Source: an uncultured Collinsella sp.
GTDB lineage: Bacteria; Actinomycetota; Coriobacteriia; Coriobacteriales; Coriobacteriaceae
Reading direction: 5' to 3'
Assembly (NCBI GenBank): GCA_900762355.1
Contig: CAAFGE010000033.1
Location: 1-7,739 of the forward strand
Length of the DNA: 7,739 nucleotides
In this document: positions 6,548 through 7,739 of the stretch, one piece after another
How positions within the stretch are numbered: the stretch's first letter is position 1
How the letters are laid out: every line of letters begins with the position of its first letter
The notes under the pieces: generated by a model
Databases searched by the model: none
Seen by the model: the letters and a program-made list of their open reading frames with translations, nothing else
What the model was told of the DNA's origin: nothing
Program-made: the position numbers and the translations under genes

Positions 6548-7099
6548 ATGACGTGCTCTTTGGTGGTTAACAGCAAGAGCGGTAATACCAGGATGGTTTC
6601 GGGTGCGATCAAGCGCACTTTGCAGGCTGCGGGCGTTGAGTTTGTCCATGCCGCGGCGTTGAGTGACGATGCAGATGCAGATCAGGTTGCGCTCGAGGCG
6701 CAGGGCGCCTGCGCGGCCGACACGGTGCTCGTCGGTTTTTGGTGCGACAAGGGCGCGTGCACGCCTTCGGTTGCCGCGCTGCTCTCCGCTCTGCACGGCA
6801 AGCGCGTTTTCCTCTTTGGTACTTGCGGTTTTGGCGCCGACCAGAGCTATTATCAGCAGATTATCAATCGCGTGACCTCCAATTTGGCCGAGGATGCCGA
6901 GCTTGTGGGTTGGGCAATGTGCCAGGGCAAGATGGGCCCCGCGGTCAAGCAGCGCTACGAGGCCATGCTCGAGCAAGATCCCGACAACGCCCGATTTAAG
7001 ATGCTGCTCGACAACTGGGTTGCCGCAAAGGATCACCCCACCAAGGAAGATCTGGACAACATGGCTGCAGCCGCCAAAAAGGCCGTGCCGGGGGAGTAG
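6548..7099 (+). CDS. Flavodoxin-like protein
   Basis: A 183-residue cytosolic protein with a flavodoxin-type fold. The first strand (CSLVV) runs straight into NSKSGNT (8-14), the phosphate loop that holds FMN in flavodoxins. A second loop, GFWCDKGACTP (63-73), follows strand three, and FLFGTCGFGAD (88-98) gives the third FMN-contact loop. About 60 further residues follow, ending in a charged helix. This arrangement fits the flavodoxin_3 type group (I recall PF12641; not checked) more than classical electron-carrier flavodoxins. A role in FMN-dependent electron transfer is inferred; the partner is unknown. The gene stands alone. ATG 6548 is chosen because it puts the first strand at the N-terminus as in the family and has GAGG 10 nt upstream. 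GTG 6542 (two more residues) is possible but has only 4 nt to GAGG. Cysteines 66, 71 and 93 lie in or near the presumed FMN loops. Confidence 0.85.
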   Translation: MTCSLVVNSKSGNTRMVSGAIKRTLQAAGVEFVHAAALSDDADADQVALEAQGACAADTVLVGFWCDKGACTPSVAALLSALHGKRVFLFGTCGFGADQSYYQQIINRVTSNLAEDAELVGWAMCQGKMGPAVKQRYEAMLEQDPDNARFKMLLDNWVAAKDHPTKEDLDNMAAAAKKAVPGE

Positions 7100-7141
7100 C
7101 TCCCATCGCTGACGGCGGTCGGTCCATCTTTCTAAATGAAA

Positions 7142-7270
7142 CGTCCTCCCGGGCGTCGGGGCACGAAGTTCCCTGCTCTACAGTCCTGCGCAAGACGAAG
7201 GCCACATTAAGTGGCCTTCTTTGCGTGCGGAACTCGCGATGAACTTCGTGCCCCGCCGTCCGGGAGGACG
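7142..7270. repeat. Long near-palindrome with 30-nt inverted arms
   Basis: Arm 7142-7171 pairs with 7241-7270. 28 of 30 positions are Watson-Crick, one is a G-T wobble (7153/7259) and one is a mismatch (7156/7256). The 69-nt interior contains a second 9-bp hairpin. Pairing continues beyond that hairpin with two single-base bulges (CGCAAGA against TTTGCG), so the whole element can fold into one long rod. Arm ends are sharp: the bases outside do not pair. It could be a small MITE-like insertion, a structured RNA, or the 3' end structure of the flavodoxin-like transcript. No target-site duplication is evident. Confidence 0.85.
7197..7222 (+). terminator. Hairpin inside the palindrome, likely terminator of the flavodoxin-like gene
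   Basis: GAAGGCCAC (7197-7205) and GTGGCCTTC (7211-7219) form a perfect 9-bp stem on a 5-nt ATTAA loop, followed by TTT and then GCG. The stem is strong but the T-tract is short. It lies about 100 nt after the stop at 7099 with no other terminator between. Confidence 0.55.
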
Positions 7271-7330
7271 CCTCTTTATTGATGGGAGGCCTGATAGGTC
7301 GATGGTTCCGTGCCCGGATGCGTCCAAAGT

Positions 7331-7592
7331 GGGACGGGCTTTCCGGATGGGCAGGCTTTCGAAAAATGTGTCCCGGAATTTGCCTTTGGAATGGGACGTA
7401 GTTTCCCGTTGAGGTGCTTTGCGGAAAGTGCATCCCACTCTGGGCGGTCGAAGTGGGACACACTTTCCCAAAGGCGCTCCAACGGGAAATTGCGTCCCAT
7501 TATTCGGTCAAGAAACGGGATGCATTTTCCCAATGAGAGCAAAACCGGAAAATGCATCCCACAATCAGCCCTCAAAGTGGGACGCCGTTTCC
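7331..7592. repeat. Array of nine alternating-orientation 14-bp repeats, 62-bp composite period
   Basis: The unit is GGGAYRNNNTTTCC, often flanked as AAGT before and CAATGAG after. Plus-orientation copies start at 7331, 7393, 7455, 7517 and 7579. Minus-orientation copies start at 7361, 7423, 7485 and 7547. Start-to-start spacing is 30, 32, 30, 32, 30, 32, 30, 32 without exception, so linkers are always 16 nt (plus to minus) and 18 nt (minus to plus), while their sequences differ. Most units also have an internal palindrome, GGGA-N7-TCCC, often TGGGA/TCCCA. Each plus-minus pair can form a larger hairpin; the pair at 7517-7530 and 7547-7560 is a perfect 14-bp inverted repeat with a 16-nt loop. 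The organisation matches BIME/REP arrays of enterobacteria in principle but not in motif. It sits between convergent genes, where such elements often lie. Function is unknown. Confidence 0.92.
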
Positions 7593-7618
7593 CAATGAGG
7601 TGGCGCGCGCAGACGTGG

Positions 7619-7632
7619 TGTAAGAGCGTCCC
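7619..7632 (-). repeat. Possible decayed tenth unit of the array
   Basis: On the minus strand this reads GGGACGCTCTTACA, matching GGGACGNNNTT and then diverging. It has the orientation expected for the next unit. It starts 40 bp after the last clear copy instead of 30, a shift of one helical turn. This may be chance. Confidence 0.3.
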
Positions 7633-7658
7633 GAGGTCCGTCGCTGCAAGTCCCGATG

Positions 7659-7739
7659 TTACTCCTTCTTGAGACCGCGCCTCTCGACTATCTCGTCCAC
7701 TATCTCCCTGGCGCGCCGCCCGAGCGCGCGGCGCCTCCC
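7659..7739 (-). CDS. 3' end of a gene with a basic, helical C-terminus (partial)
   Basis: The minus-strand frame is open from the window edge to a TAA at 7661-7659 and gives 26 residues. The sequence is Arg-rich and then amphipathic (AREIVDEIVERRGLKKE), which looks like a genuine terminal helix. Third codon positions are mostly G or C. The gene points toward the repeat array and converges with the flavodoxin-like gene. The family cannot be recognised from this length; a nucleic-acid-binding protein would fit the charge but is a guess. Confidence 0.55.
   Translation of the reverse strand, partial: GRRRALGRRAREIVDEIVERRGLKKE

Larger units (their letters stand above)
7100..7658. other. Convergent intergenic region filled by a palindrome and a repeat array
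   Basis: These 559 bp separate the plus-strand flavodoxin-like gene from a minus-strand gene entering from the right. I see no gene here. Open frames of about 60-155 codons exist on both strands, but they run through inverted repeats with a 62-bp period, which cannot stay in frame, and have no ribosome sites. Contents are a 129-nt near-palindrome with an inner terminator-like hairpin (7142-7270), a plain stretch (7271-7330), the nine-unit alternating array (7331-7592) and a possible decayed tenth unit (7619-7632). Confidence 0.7.

Noticed and set aside
7331..7592. CRISPR array
   Set aside because: Units are 14 bp, alternate orientation and have 16 and 18-nt linkers. CRISPR repeats are longer, all in one direction, with longer spacers, and no cas gene is seen.
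7276..7672. Open frames of 99-120 codons on both strands through the array
   Set aside because: The 62-bp period is not a multiple of three, ribosome sites are missing, and the repeats alternate strand, so coding cannot explain them.

Overview
The window looks like chromosome of a high-GC Gram-positive gut actinobacterium, most likely a Coriobacteriia member such as Collinsella. This is an inference from GC-rich third codon positions, the LANTG-type wall-sorting signals, the style of the ABC exporter pair and the short G/C-rich intergenic hairpins. No marker gene is present to prove it.

Layout, left to right: (1) the last 45 codons of a plus-strand gene ending in a hydrophobic segment (2-139). 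(2) A strong two-way intrinsic terminator (184-221). (3) Two tandem minus-strand paralogues (265-1257 and 1286-2317) encoding exported coiled-coil proteins with a Ser/Thr/Pro linker and a C-terminal LANTG sorting signal. They read right to left as a two-gene operon from an extended -10 promoter at 2368-2376. (4) A divergent control region (2318-2493) with a small inverted repeat. (5) A plus-strand two-gene operon (2494-4365 and 4366-6225) encoding the two halves of a heterodimeric ABC exporter. The first half carries a degenerate ATP site and the second a canonical one. (6) A 322-bp spacer with a stem-loop, four 23-bp tandem repeats and no convincing gene. (7) A flavodoxin-like gene (6548-7099). 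(8) A 559-bp convergent spacer with a 129-nt near-palindrome and a very regular array of nine alternating-orientation repeats. (9) The 3' end of a minus-strand gene (7659-7739).

The genes fall into three apparently independent units: surface proteins on the minus strand, an exporter diverging from them, and a lone redox-type protein. Nothing in the sequence ties the exporter to a specific substrate.

The most unusual content is non-coding. The array at 7331-7592 has nine 14-bp units in strict plus/minus alternation, with start-to-start spacing of exactly 30, 32, 30, 32, 30, 32, 30 and 32 bp. The linkers vary in sequence but not in length. It resembles the alternating REP arrays (BIMEs) of enterobacteria, yet the motif is different. 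I do not recognise it as a described element.
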